A DNA stretch of 64,000 bases from Waltergamsia citrina (taxonomy: Eukaryota > Ascomycota > Sordariomycetes > Hypocreales > Bionectriaceae). The translations under genes were made by a program, and so were the position numbers. Where the stretch lies: positions 682,001 to 746,000 of the forward strand of contig JAKLNE010000006.1 of the NCBI GenBank assembly GCA_022814615.1. The letters are read 5' to 3'. The notes beneath the pieces were generated by a model. It worked only from the letters and a program-made list of their open reading frames with translations, searched no databases and had not been told where the DNA came from. Every line of letters begins with the position of its first letter. Positions within the stretch are counted from its first letter, which is position 1. Below, piece after piece: positions 12,130 through 22,659 of the stretch.

Positions 12130-13330
12130 CTACAGGCGCTTGCCGGGAACAAGAATGAACAGGATGCAGAGCGCCGCATCAATGAGCAGGGTGATAGCCA
12201 ACACCATGAGGGCTCGCTTAACGAGGAGTGAACGAACGTACGGCTCCCTAATCCGTGAGAAGTTGAAGAGAGTGTACTCGCTGTAGCCGACCAAGGCAAG
12301 GATTGGGTCCAGTGAGTACTGGTAAGAAGCAAGGAAGTAGACACCGATGGTGAAAGGAATGATGACCTGAGACTTATTAGTTTCCAATGACAAGGATGCA
12401 GCATATTGTGAGATGAGACTTACAAAGCATCTAGTTGGGCGAGAGTAGTCGAGGAAGATGAGTACGAAAGCGGTCCAGAAAGCGCCAAACATGGCCACCA
12501 GACCAAGAATAAGGCGAATGACGAGGCTGGGGGGGATCAGGTTGCCCAACGCCTTCATCCTGAGGAAGCCTGGGAAGGCATCTCGCTCCATGGCTTGGAA
12601 CACATAGTCCTTGGCCACATCAAACACCTCAGGGTCATCTCTGCCCATTTCCTCAATAGCCGCGGTCACATCTTGGGTGATTGATCCAGGTAGGGTGATC
12701 TCTCGCTCGGCGCCCGGAAGCAAGAAGGTGTAGAGGATCTTCTCCGCCGACGCCTTGATATCGTCTCGCGCAACGGTGTGACCAGGTGAGTTAGACTCAG
12801 TTGTCAGGTCGCGCGGAGTGCTGAATTGCGGGCTCGGCTTGGCGTGGTTAAACGAATTGCTTTGAGGAGACTCTTGTGCTTCCTCACGTAAGTATGCCGA
12901 CATTTGAGCATCCTGATCTCTCTCCTTCTCCGTCGCGTACATGGAAGGACCGGCTGCCCGAGGCTCGAGATCGCCCATATTCTCAAGAATCATCGATGAC
13001 CTCTTCGAGCTGGCCTTCTCCCTGTCTGGGGTGCCGATCATGACAGATCGGCGGAGCTCTCGTACGTAGTGCCGGCATAGTGACATGTGCTGGGCAACAT
13101 CGAGCCTGTCATATCGTTAGCAACATAGAAAGGGTGTCGTGAATCTAAGCCAGTACGAACCAGAAGTCCAAGTAATCAACAGAGCGTTGCTGGTCTCGCA
13201 TATAGATATAGAAGGAAAACAGATCGACCGGTGGCAGCGTGCGACGACTCAACACCTCAAAGAGGGTAGGAAGTCTATTCCTCGTCATGTCGGGCTGCGG
13301 CGACGGCGCGCCGTGATCGTGTTCCGCCAT
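12130..13330 (-). CDS. rax1: RGS-domain integral membrane protein, Rax1 type
   Basis: In yeast Rax1 is a membrane protein with an N-terminal RGS fold that marks division sites for bud-site selection; filamentous homologues have been linked to polarity. Three exons: 13330-13161, 13105-12424 and 12366-12130, giving 362 residues. The first splice rebuilds the RGS core VDYLDFW|LDVAQHM. The second RGS half lies at about residues 170-245 (AEKILYTFLLPGAEREITLP, then DPEVFDVAKDYVFQAMERDAFPGFLRMK), separated by a polar low-complexity insert of roughly 90 residues. Three membrane segments follow near 250-275, 285-305 and 335-357, with a short C-terminus ending PGKRL. The second intron (12423-12367) is 57 bases, a multiple of three, with no stop, so the frame stays open if retained. 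The rpl31 gene lies divergently upstream. Confidence 0.85.
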
Positions 13331-14124
13331 CGTTTCGAATAGTGTTCAATGTATTTGCTACTACTTTGAAGAAATGAAGTATTGTAAGATGCTAAGCGCG
13401 GGGAGAAGTCGGAAGTCTCGGGATCGTTCCTCTGGTGATATCGATTGTGTGACGTTCTCGCTGGACAGCAACCTCCTATTGTTCAATGGGCGATGCTAGA
13501 AAAGCCTCGCTGCGACCGCTCGGTGGCCCGTGGTCGATTGCTTGAAAATTGCGATTCGGAACGAGTCGAAGCGACGGTGGTCGTAACCAAGGAGCTATGA
13601 GGAGCTCCTCGTCACCTCGCGTAATCGGAATCGTGGGCTGGAATGCGGTCAGGAGGCAAAAGGTGATGGACGGCGGTAAACACGGTAAAGACTGACGTGC
13701 ATTCGACTCTCCAGATCAAAGACCCAGTTTGCAGGCGCCGCTTCTCCTTAGTGGAATGGGGCCACTGCTGGAGGCTGAGATGAGCGCTAGAAGGAAGATG
13801 TACCGCTGCACGTGACCCAGAAGTGGATGAGAACTTTTTTCGTCGCTGATTGGCTCATTGAACAGCCCACCAAATTTCGAAGCCTGCCCTACGCACACAG
13901 AATTTACGGAATTTGGCTCTCAGATAATCACTCCTCCAGTCCTCCTCATCGCCAGTCAACCATTACGAGACGATCCGCAGGTACGACCCCCGACCAAGGA
14001 CACCCAGTCGCATACAAGAAGAGTCTTTTTACCCTCTCTCTTTATTCTTCTGCGATTGTCATACAGTCCTTGATAACTCTATTACTTCCAACTCGAACCC
14101 GAGACTGATCAACCTTCCACAGAA
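13331..14124. promoter_or_regulatory. Divergent promoter region of rax1 and rpl31
   Basis: A 794-base spacer that must drive a membrane protein gene to the left and a ribosomal protein gene to the right. Close to the rpl31 start there is a pyrimidine-rich stretch (about 14028-14058), as usual for ribosomal protein gene leaders. No telobox-type (CCCTAA) element was seen. Confidence 0.5.
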
Positions 14125-14727
14125 ATGTCGTCCAAAGCCAAGAAGCCTGCCGGCAAGCCTCAGCGTTCCGCCATTGCGGACGTTGTCGCCCGCGAGTACA
14201 CCATCCACATGCACAAGAGGGTATGTCGACTCGACCGAACGAAACTTAGCCTGTCATTCGACCGACAGGTTTTATTTTCGAGGGGTTGCTAACGAGGGTT
14301 TGAATCAAGATTCACGGTGGTACTTTCAAGAAGAGGGCTCCCCGTGCCATCAAGGAGATCCGCGACTTCGCTACAAAGGCTATGGTACGACAATCCCTCT
14401 TTTCCTCTCGTCGAAAGCGCTTCAAGAGGCTTGTCCCATTTGGATACGAACTCGGCAACTCCAGAGCGCTGCAGACGAGGAAGAGGCAATGAAGAATTGG
14501 CCTAGACTAACAAAATTGAACAGGGTACCTCCGATGTCCGTCTGGACCCCCAGCTGAACAAGAAGATCTGGGAGAACGGTGTGAAGGGTGTCCCCTACCG
14601 CCTGCGCGTCCGCATTTCCCGACGCCGTAACGACGAGGAGGGTGCCAAGGAGAAGCTGTACAGCTACGTGCAGGCCGTCAACGTCGAGAACCCCAAGGGC
14701 CTGCCCACGGTCGTTGTGGAGGAGTAA
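14125..14727 (+). CDS. rpl31: 60S ribosomal protein L31 (eL31)
   Basis: Structural protein of the large ribosomal subunit near the polypeptide exit tunnel. Three exons: 14125-14220, 14310-14384 and 14524-14727, giving 124 residues, the normal length. Key family stretches are intact: REYTIHMHKR at the end of exon 1, IHGGTFKKRAPRAIKEIRDF in exon 2, and GTSDVRLDPQLNKKIW with YRLRVRISRRRN in exon 3. The two introns (89 and 139 bases) use GTATGT and GTACGA donors and lie early in the gene, as in many fungal ribosomal protein genes. The next gene, ubc11, converges from the right with stops 432 bases apart. Identification is certain. Confidence 0.97.
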
Positions 14728-15159
14728 AGAAAAGCAAAGGCTGGGACGGGTGTCATCTTTTCCTGATAACGGCTTCTGGGTGTGACATGGCATTTCGGAG
14801 TTGCGATTGGCATTTAGCTTTGGACGCTTAAGAAAATAACTGAGGGAAATGTGATCAAAGCTTATACCAATTTTCGGCCTTTTCGTGAGGCTCTAAAAGC
14901 AGTGCTCCTGCAGTTATCCATGTGCACAATGACGATCTTTGGCGGAAACGATGCGATCTTAGGGATTGGCCAAAAGACAACTTGCATGCAATGCTATCGA
15001 AAGTAGCCCTTCGGCCTAAGGCAATTTCCCATACTCCAAGCCGATGATGGTTGTAATACAAATGCTGTTGGACCTTGACATGTCCATGTCAAGGCCATGC
15101 CCGTACTCCGAAATCCCACGCCCATGTTCATGTCTACTCATCCGCCAGCATTCATCCGT
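14728..15159. other. Convergent 3' region between rpl31 and ubc11
   Basis: Two facing 3' UTRs. An imperfect direct repeat of TGTCCATGTCAAGG type lies near 15070-15095. No gene seen. Confidence 0.45.
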
Positions 15160-15846
15160 CTACTCGTCATCAATGTCCTGGTGTCGTGCCAGCACCTTCT
15201 TCTGGAACTCCTCGGCGTTCTGGTCCCATAGTTCAGCGGCCTCACCATTGAGAGGGGAGGAGCTGCAAGTCTCTGTTAGCTCGTCTGCAATACTATAATC
15301 TAGCATGAAAGAAGCATATTCTACTTACTTGTTGGGCTCGCCAAGGAGACTTTGCAGGCTGAGGAGAACAGTCTGGGTGTTGTAGGCGGGCGACCACTTG
15401 TCCTTGAGAATGTCAAGGCAGATGCGGCCGGAGAAGTCCACATTGGGGTGGTAGATTGGCGTCTTGAACAGGACCGTCGGCGGGGCATAAGGGTAGTTGG
15501 AGGGGAAAGCGAAGCTCAGCTTGAAGGTCAGACCAGTGTAAGGGGTATCGTTAGGGCCCTCAATGGTCGCCGTCCAAGACATGAGGTTGCCATCCGAGGA
15601 GGGGAAAGCCGAGACACCGGGAGCGGGCGAGGTCATGAGGTGCATGAGCTCGGTTTGCAGGCTGTAGGGAGAACCATCAGTTTTTTAATATTCTTCCTTG
15701 CTGAACCGGAGAGCAATTTGCTTTGCATGGAAGACTTACCGTTTGGCTGTGCTCTGGGAATCAGTGCCCTTGCGAGTGGTGTTGAGCTTGGCAGCTTGGA
15801 CACTGCCGGGAGCGGCATTCTGGGTGTCTTCAGTTGAGAAATCCAT
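15160..15846 (-). CDS. ubc11: Ubiquitin-conjugating enzyme E2-C (Ubc11/UBE2C), APC/C partner
   Basis: E2 enzyme that transfers ubiquitin to mitotic substrates such as cyclin B and securin together with the anaphase-promoting complex. Three exons: 15846-15740, 15661-15329 and 15262-15160, 180 residues. After a non-conserved N-terminal extension (about 36 residues) comes the UBC core: ISAFP-like VSAFPSSDGNLMSWTATIEG, YPYAPPTVLFKTPIYHPNVD, and the active-site motif SGRICLDIL with the catalytic Cys at about 117. The stretch TVLLSLQSLLGEPN and the PLN-x-AAELW segment are characteristic of the E2-C subfamily rather than UBC4/5. Divergent from chk1 across a 774-base spacer, and 3.3 kb from apc11, whose product is the RING that recruits this E2. 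Confidence 0.93.
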
Positions 15847-16620
15847 GCTGAGAGGGCCCCTTGGGAATATGGACGAAGCTGAAATGAAATAAGTTGAAAT
15901 GACGGGTCGGAAGTGTAGAAAAAAGAGAGCTGTTTCCGGATGCGATGGCGAGAAAGAGTGGTCGTAGTCCTTCCAAGATCCGGCTGGAATGGTAGTACCG
16001 GTAGTCGTTAGTACTAAATATACGAACAGTAGCAGGTATGCGGTCTGTGATGATCCCCTGCTTTGCGTTTGCCGCAGCAACGGCGGGCCGCTAGCACCAA
16101 TCAGTGGTGGGGGGCTCCGCGCCCGCCTCAAGATTCACAGCGCCCAGCAACCAACCAAAATACAGCGACCATCTCAACTGTCACAGACTCACAGTGAAGC
16201 AAAACACTTTACGCGGTAGGACGCGACAGGACGCGACCCAAAAGACCTGCAGGAAAAGACTGAGTCGCGTACCTTATCTCGTTTCAATTGATCTGAAAAC
16301 TCCGACTCGACTTAGAGGTACATCAGCCTTTGTACATCAATTGCCAATTCAGGTGGGTGTCACCGTGACAGCCCAAAAATGGTGAGTCTATTCACACAAG
16401 AAAAGACCATTCCTTACTTCCACCCTCACGGTTCACTGTCAAGTTGGGCAACATATGGCTACAGGCTTTTAAAGCTGTTTCTGGTGCATATGGCATGTTC
16501 ACCTTACAGAAGCCGAAAGTTGCCTTGACTAACACAATTTGTCTCCGATATAAACTCATTCACTCCTCCTTTTTTTTCACCTGCTCATGTGTACATATGT
16601 GATGAGCAACCTGGGCTAAC
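15847..16620. promoter_or_regulatory. Divergent promoter of ubc11 and chk1 with ACGCG cluster
   Basis: Between these two cell-cycle genes lie four ACGCG-core sites in 60 bases: 16211-16216, 16221-16226 and 16231-16236 on the plus strand at exact 10-base spacing, and one inverted copy at 16265-16270. ACGCG is the core of the MluI cell-cycle box bound by MBF (Mbp1/Swi6) in yeasts. Function here is inferred from motif and context only. Confidence 0.5.
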
Positions 16621-18286
16621 ATGAATCAGTCCCAGCTTGATCCCCTCCCAAGGGATCTTCCCTTTCGAATAGTCTCCAAAACGGTCGGTCGTGGAGCCTA
16701 CGCCTCGTAAGTACCACGTATCTATTGATTGAATCTTCTCACTTACATGGCTCATCAGCATCAAGAAGGCTGTACCACTAGACTCGCCAACACCCGTCTT
16801 CGCAGTGAAGCTGATCCATAAAGGATACGCTCTCAAGCATGGACGCATCTCCGCAAGGCAGCTAGACATGGAAGTCTCGCTGCACTCCCATATCGGACAG
16901 CATCCCAACATCATCGAGTGGTTCGCCTCGGGTGAGGATACAAGTTGGAAATGGATCGCCATGGAGTACGCCGAGGGTGGCGACCTCTTCGACAAGATCG
17001 AGGCCGATGTTGGCGTCAGGCAGGACATTGCCCAGGTCTACTTCTGCCAGCTTATCGGCAGCGTAAGCTTCGTGCACTCCAAGGGTGTGGCACACCGGGA
17101 TCTCAAGCCTGAGAACATTCTGTTGTCGCAGGATGGAAGTTTAAAGCTTGCCGACTTTGGCATGGCTACATTGTTCGAGCACAAGGGACAGCGCAAGTCT
17201 AGTTCTACGTTATGCGGGAGCCCTCCTTATATCGCCCCGGAGATTCTGGCCTGTGGACGGGGGGACCGGAAGCCGGGCAGCTCGGGAAAGTACTCGGCAG
17301 ATTTGGTTGATATTTGGTCTTGCGGCGTCATTCTCTTCGTTCTCTTGGTGGGCAACACGCCGTGGGATGAGCCGTCACCGAGCAGTTGGGAGTTTCACGA
17401 GTACGTGCGAACATCGGGTCGAAGCACGGATTCACTCTGGGAGCGGATACCTCCTGAGGCCCTCTCTCTATTGAGAGGTATGATGAGCGTGGATCCTCAG
17501 AAGCGCTTCAACTTCAACCAAATACGGCAGCACCCATGGTACACTCGCCATAACCCGTTCATGACTACAGATGGAAAGGTGTCCGACCCCATCACCCTCG
17601 CAACCCACATGCTCGAGAACTTGCACATCGATTTCAGCCAGCAACCAACAACTTCACAACGCATGAGTTCATCTGACGATATGGACGTTGATTCTGGCAT
17701 GAACGCCGGTCGATTCTCTTCCACTCAGCCGGAGGCGCCCGTTACGCCGATAGCAGACAACGAGTGGGACTGGGAGCGTCCTACATTACATTCCGTAGCG
17801 GCGCCCGCTTCCTCGGTACCAACCCGTGCGCAGGATGTCGCAAACCTGCCCATCAATGCTCTGGCAGACGAGCCCTCCATGTCACAGTTCTCTCAACACC
17901 CCGGCCCATCCATGACCCTTACGCAAGCGGCTCGACGATTCGGCGACATCTGCCCGAAGGAGTCCTTAACACGCTTCTTTTCTCATGTCCCACCAACGCA
18001 TATTGTACAAATGCTCAGCGATGCCCTCCATCAGCTCAACGTTCCCCTGGCGCCGGTGACTCCCAACCTTCACAGCAACCCCATTGCTAACATCAAAGTC
18101 AAGGCGCTTGATGGACGCCAGCAAAATCTGCATGGTGAGATCCAGGTCCACAAACACGGCCTGGTAGATGGCGAGGTTCTGGACGTGAGGTTTGTCAAGG
18201 TCAAGGGCGACCCTCTGGAGTGGCGACGGTTCTTCAAGAAGGTAGTTGTACTTTGCAAAGACGGTGTATGGGTCCCGGATTCTTAG
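16621..18286 (+). CDS. chk1: Serine/threonine kinase Chk1, DNA-damage checkpoint
   Basis: Effector kinase of the ATR/Rad3 branch of the DNA-damage checkpoint; it delays mitosis by acting on Cdc25 and Wee1. Exon 1 is 16621-16706, the intron 16707-16758 (donor GTAAGT, acceptor CAG), exon 2 16759-18286; 537 residues. Kinase features: glycine loop VGRGAYAS, AVKLIHK with the ATP lysine at about 46, EYAEGGDLFDKI, catalytic HRDLKPEN (Asp about 143), LADFGMA (Asp about 161) and LCGSPPYIAPEI. The substrate-loop sequence and the N-terminus (DLPFRIVSKTVGRGAYASIKKA) match Chk1 rather than Cds1, and no FHA domain is present. A Ser/Thr/Pro-rich linker follows. The C-terminal about 130 residues resemble the KA1-like regulatory domain (LDVRFVKVKGDPLEWRRFFK). 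Convergent with apc11, stops 181 bases apart. Confidence 0.95.
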
Positions 18287-18467
18287 CGAGGTAAGGGACC
18301 ATTGCTTGACCGGCGAGCGATGGCTCGGAGGTCTGTGTTGGATATCTCCGAATAGACAAAACCCAAAGCTACTCGGTATTACGAGTACGGGTGATCATGT
18401 GTTGGCTAATTAGACGTAAAGCTCTAAGACAGGCGTTTCTGTTTATGTCACCACGCGGCTGAGCTCT

Positions 18468-18925
18468 TCACTCAGTCTGAGGCGCATGTTCATTTGCCTG
18501 ATCAAGCCACTCGAACGCTGTTTGTTGTTACTATACAATCCCAGACAAAGTGACAGTTGTAAAGCTTACTTTGACGGCACATGGGACATTGGCCCTTGGC
18601 AGCCTCTTGTTTGATCCATTCCATAATGCAATGCTGTATACGTAGTTAGCGAATTGGGTGCTTCACGAGTATGGTGTTAAAGACGAACCATGTGGAAGTT
18701 ATGCCCGCATTTGCCCGATACTATGCGACGATCAGCAACCATCTACATCTCCGTCACATGCAAAATGGAGTACAAATACTTACGTAGGCTGCAATTGTCT
18801 CCGGGATACTTGCAGGTCGGGCATGTGCCGTCAAAATGAACTTGGCAGATACCACAGACGTCGTCTTCTGAGATATCCCAGCGCCAGGTCGCGACGGTAT
18901 TCCACTTTTTGATAGTGACTTTCAT
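18468..18925 (-). CDS. apc11: Anaphase-promoting complex subunit 11 (RING)
   Basis: RING-H2 catalytic subunit of the anaphase-promoting complex that binds the E2 and transfers ubiquitin. Four small exons: 18925-18784, 18720-18689, 18633-18570 and 18517-18468, giving 95 residues. The N-terminus MKVTIKKWNTVATWRWD is the family hallmark. Zinc ligands are visible in order: CGIC, the CPTC-x5-C loop, CGHNFHMHC and CPMC. The last intron (52 bases) is supported because splicing restores CPMCRQTFEW, the usual end of the RING; reading through gives an unrelated tail. An in-frame ATG at 18940 would add five residues, but MKVTIKKW is the conserved start. Too small and split to show as one open frame. Next to chk1 and near ubc11. 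Confidence 0.93.
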
Positions 18926-19841
18926 AGTCGCGTCTCCCAAGGCGTACGTCCCGCCTAGCTATTCGCAGTAGAACGCACGTCTAGGAGTCGCGGTCGAAAG
19001 GAGGCAGAGTTCCCCGCGTTATTGCAACACGTGCGTCACGTTCGGGTCATTCCGCCAGATAAACCTTCTCGGTAGCGCAGGCAGTAGTGGTAGCAGGATG
19101 TTGTGGTGTCTGCCGTTTGATATTGGGTTGGAGACAGCTAAACTAAAGTTGGACGGAGTGGTTGGATGTTGTTTTGGTAGCGGGGCAGCAAAACGTGAAG
19201 TGCCCAATTGAAGGGGATTGCCCATCTCACTGGAGCCTCTGGAGTTTAGTGGAGGTCAGCGGAGGACAGCTGCTGGCCACCGTCATCGGGGGCGCCTGTT
19301 CACGCCAAAAGCTGCTAAAATTACGTACCATGGCGTGCTGAAGGACGCTATTGGCCATCGTCTAAGTTTCCCCCGCAGGACAGCTCCGGTTTCTTATCTG
19401 CTCACCCAGACAGCTTTTTATCTTGCTTGAACGTGCATTTCGTACTCGGAGTACCTTAGCCAGGCAGGTAGGAGCTCCCATTGCATTGCTCTTCCCAACC
19501 ACCGACCGCGGCTTCTGCCCCATCCCAACCCATTGTCAATTGTCACGACCAGCGGCAGCTTTGTTCTCAAGAACCGGAAGCTTCACCTTCCGCAGCGATA
19601 TACCGTCAAGGTTCCAGCCGCGACATTGGTAGAGCTTGAGCCATAGCGCGGAAACAACAGCACCATTTAGCCTTTGCCCGTCCGTCCGTCCATCAACCTG
19701 GCCAGCATCCCCTCTTGACGACCCGATCCCCTCTCCGGGATCACGGGTGATAGAAGCTTCCGAAACTCCAGCTTTCGATTGCGCAGTGAAGCATACGTCG
19801 CCATCACCTCCTCCTTAATCATCGCTACTTCCTAACAACAT
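18926..19841. promoter_or_regulatory. Divergent promoter region of apc11 and the sulfurtransferase gene
   Basis: A 916-base spacer with promoters in both directions. A perfect CACGTG box lies at 19028-19033 within a GC-rich patch about 100 bases upstream of apc11. No extra gene seen. Confidence 0.45.
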
Positions 19842-20912
19842 ATGGCGACGTTATTCATAGTGCGGCCAGCTCGCACCGGGTTCCCACGCTGGGCTCCTAG
19901 GACGACTTGCCAAGCACAGAACATCATGACACGCCGAAACTTCTCCTCATACCTCGTTTCGCCGACAGAATTGAACGAAGCGCTCAAGAAAAACCCGCCC
20001 TCCAAGATTAGCACCGACCCTCGAGTTATCCCGCTATGCGCAGCTTGGTTCCTTCCTAACGCCGACAAGACCGGCATCGAGGTCTACCGAGAGCAGCGCA
20101 TCCCCAAGGCGCGCTTCTTCGACCTGGATAAAGCTGTGGACAAACGCAGCCCGTATCCGCACATGCTCCCCCAGGCCAAGACCTTTGCTGCTGCCATGAG
20201 CGAGCTTGGCATTCGCAAGGATGATACAGTGGTGGTCTACGATACCAAGGAGCTGGGTATCTTCAGCGCGCCCCGTGTCGCATGGACATTGAGGCTGTTT
20301 GGCCATCCCAGCGTTCACATTCTGGACAACTTCAAGCTTTGGGTCGAGCAGGGTCTGCCCACAGAGTCTGGCGAACTATATACTGTGGAGTGCAGCACAT
20401 ACCCCATCCCTGAGATGGACGAGAAGCAGGTCGCTAGCTTTGAGGATGTTAAGGAGATTGCGCAAGACCACAACAAGGAAGGCGCCGAAGGCATTCAAAT
20501 CTTGGACGCCAGGTCACCAGGCCGATTCGCCGGTACGGCTCCCGAGCCGCGAGAGGGGTTGTCTTCGGGGCATGTTCCCGGATCAATCAACATCCCTATG
20601 AACGAGCTCTTGAACCCCGAGACAAAAGCCTTCAAGACCCCGGCGGAGCTTAGCAAGTACTTTGCATCTAAGCGCGTGGATCCTACCAAACCCATTGTGT
20701 CTAGCTGCGGGACTGGCGTTTCTGCATGCGTGATCGAGACTGGCCTGGAGCTTGCAGGCTATGGTACCCCCGAGACAAGAAAGGTGTACGATGGAAGTTG
20801 GACGTAAGTGTTGTGAGAACCTATTCATGATTCTCAATGATACTAACTGCTATATAGTGAATGGGCACAGCGAGTCCGCCCATCGGACAACCTCATCGTA
20901 AAGTCCGAGTAA
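19842..20912 (+). CDS. Two-domain rhodanese: thiosulfate/3-mercaptopyruvate sulfurtransferase, probably mitochondrial
   Basis: Transfers sulfane sulfur from thiosulfate or 3-mercaptopyruvate to an acceptor; yeast Tum1 in this family supports tRNA thiolation. Exon 1 is 19842-20803, the intron 20804-20857, exon 2 20858-20912; 338 residues. The first 35 residues are basic and without acids (MATLFIVRPARTGFPRWAPR), consistent with a mitochondrial presequence. The non-catalytic domain carries KARFFDLDKAVDKRSPYPHMLP and VVVYD; the catalytic domain carries ILDARSPGRFAG, SSGHVPGSINIP and the active-site loop SSCGTGVSA (Cys about 289). Exon 2 supplies the family ending YDGSWTEWAQR and a short tail. The active loop is CGTGVSA, like mammalian and fungal sulfurtransferases; thiosulfate versus mercaptopyruvate preference is left open. 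Confidence 0.92.
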
Positions 20913-21511
20913 ATCCCAAATCTGAAAGACCGTAAGGTCACCTCCACCCCACTCCAGAAGCGCAATATCTCTGTTTTCTGTATGATAGTCGTGAGTTTCA
21001 GTCAGAGAAGCAATTGAGCATTTGGGCAGTTAGTAGGTTGGGCGCCTCAAGGGATAATATTGGCGGAACTTGGATGTCATTGTTCATGGAACCGATCGGT
21101 ACATACTAAGTAGTAGTAGTTTACCTTTTCTGCGGTACTTATTTGAATCAACAGCCACGCATTTGTATCTCCTCTTCAAACAAGTATCCCATTACGTGGA
21201 GCACTTCCAATTCTGTGTATTCTCATTGTCTTCAAAATGAAGCTTAAAACGATCATGATGTCGGCAAGGTCCACCGAGTCTCACCGAAGTGGGTCACCTT
21301 GGGTTCCCACATTACTGCCTGAGGGTTGAGGCCACAAAACCACCACAATTCCATTAGGGCTCGTCTAACCCCAAAAATCAATCAGGCGTGCGGACCCCAC
21401 CACCGAAAAAAGTTGCCAATTGCAGGAGGGCGACATCTTCAACCACCACCGACAACCACGACAACCTCCCCTCCCGACCGCACGCAAAAACAATCAACTC
21501 ATCGACACAAA
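20913..21511. promoter_or_regulatory. 3' flank of the sulfurtransferase gene and rps2 promoter
   Basis: A 599-base spacer between two genes on the same strand. It contains a telobox-like RCCCTAA element (see 21354-21360) and an A/C-rich stretch leading into the rps2 start. Confidence 0.5.
21354..21360 (-). promoter_or_regulatory. Telobox-like element (RCCCTAA) upstream of rps2
   Basis: TTAGGGC on the plus strand, that is GCCCTAA on the minus strand, 152 bases before the rps2 start; CTAACCC follows in the other orientation a few bases on (21365-21371). RCCCTAA is the Tbf1-type element used at ribosomal protein genes of many non-Saccharomyces fungi. A single short match, so the assignment is tentative. 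Confidence 0.35.
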
Positions 21512-22354
21512 ATGGCTGACCGTGGAACTCGTGGCGGTGGCTTCGGCTCCCGAGGTGGTGACCGTGGACGCGGACGCGGCCGTGGCCGTGGTCGTCGCGG
21601 CGGCAAGAACGAGGAGAAGGAGTGGCAGCCCGTCACCAAGCTCGGCCGTCTCGTCAAGGCCGGCAAGATCAACAGCATGGAGGAAATTTACCTGCACTCG
21701 CTTCCCATCAAGGAGTTCCAGATTGTCGACAACTTCCTGCCCAAGCTCAAGGATGAGGTCATGAAGATCAAGCCCGTCCAGAAGCAGACCCGTGCCGGTC
21801 AGCGTACGCGCTTCAAAGCCGTTGTCATCATTGGCGACTCTGAGGGTCACGTTGGTCTCGGTATCAAGACCTCCAAGGAAGTGGCTACCGCTATCCGCGC
21901 TGCCATCATTATCGCTAAGCTGAGCGTTATCCCCGTCCGTCGTGGTTACTGGGGAACCAACCTTGGTTCTCCCCACTCTCTGCCTTGCAAGCAGAGCGGC
22001 AAGTGTGGTTCCGTCATGGTCCGCGTACGTATACCCTCAAAAAGATGCACTGGAAATAGATGAAAAAACAAAAGGCTAACATGACTTCGACAGCTCATCC
22101 CTGCCCCCCGTGGTACTGGCCTTGTCGCTTCCCCCGCCGTCAAGCGCTTCCTCCAGCTCGCTGGTGTCGAGGACGCCTACACCTCGTCCGCCGGTTCGAC
22201 CAAGACCCTCGAGAACACCCTCAAGGCTGCCTTTGTGGCCGTCACCAACACCTACGGCTTCCTGACGCCCAACCTCTGGACCGAGACCAAGCTGCTGAGG
22301 AGCCCTCTGGAGGAGTTCTCCGACACTCTGCGCGCTGGCCAGAAGAAGTACTAA
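21512..22354 (+). CDS. rps2: 40S ribosomal protein S2 (uS5)
   Basis: Small-subunit ribosomal protein near the decoding centre, important for translational accuracy. Exon 1 is 21512-22024, the intron 22025-22093 (donor GTACGT, acceptor CAG), exon 2 22094-22354; 257 residues, normal for the family. An N-terminal RG-rich tail (RGGDRGRGRGRGRGRRGG) is typical of eukaryotic S2 and a target of arginine methylation. Conserved core: EWQPVTKLGRLVKAGKI, KPVQKQTRAGQRTRFKA, VIIGDSEGHVGLGIK, SVIPVRRGYWGTN, PHSLPCKQSGKCGSV and, in exon 2, LIPAPRGTGLVASPAVKR. The start at 21512 is the first ATG giving MADRG; the longer open frame upstream is leader. Convergent with the next gene, stops 305 bases apart. Confidence 0.97.
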
Positions 22355-22659
22355 GCGGGCTCACGGTGGGGTGACCCCTTAACATGACAAAGAGAGATAA
22401 GATGTGAGAGAGAAAGCCGATGGAGGGCCGGTGCGCACGGCGTCAACGTTCTTCCTTGTGTTTTTGGCATGGTTGGCTGGTCCGGGCATCAGATTTAGAG
22501 GCTATGAGATGAATGGCTACGGTCTGAATGAACACCTTTACAATTACTACCTTAATTCCGCCCCTCCTTTACGTGCTATGTGCTCCCAAGTGATATTTTC
22601 AAAGCAGGAATAAATTGGTGCGCCCCCTTTATCAAATGATCACTAAGTTATTTGCGCAT
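22355..22659. other. Convergent 3' region between rps2 and the 1056-residue protein gene
   Basis: Short facing 3' UTRs; an AATAAA hexamer near 22610 could serve rps2. Nothing else seen. Confidence 0.4.
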
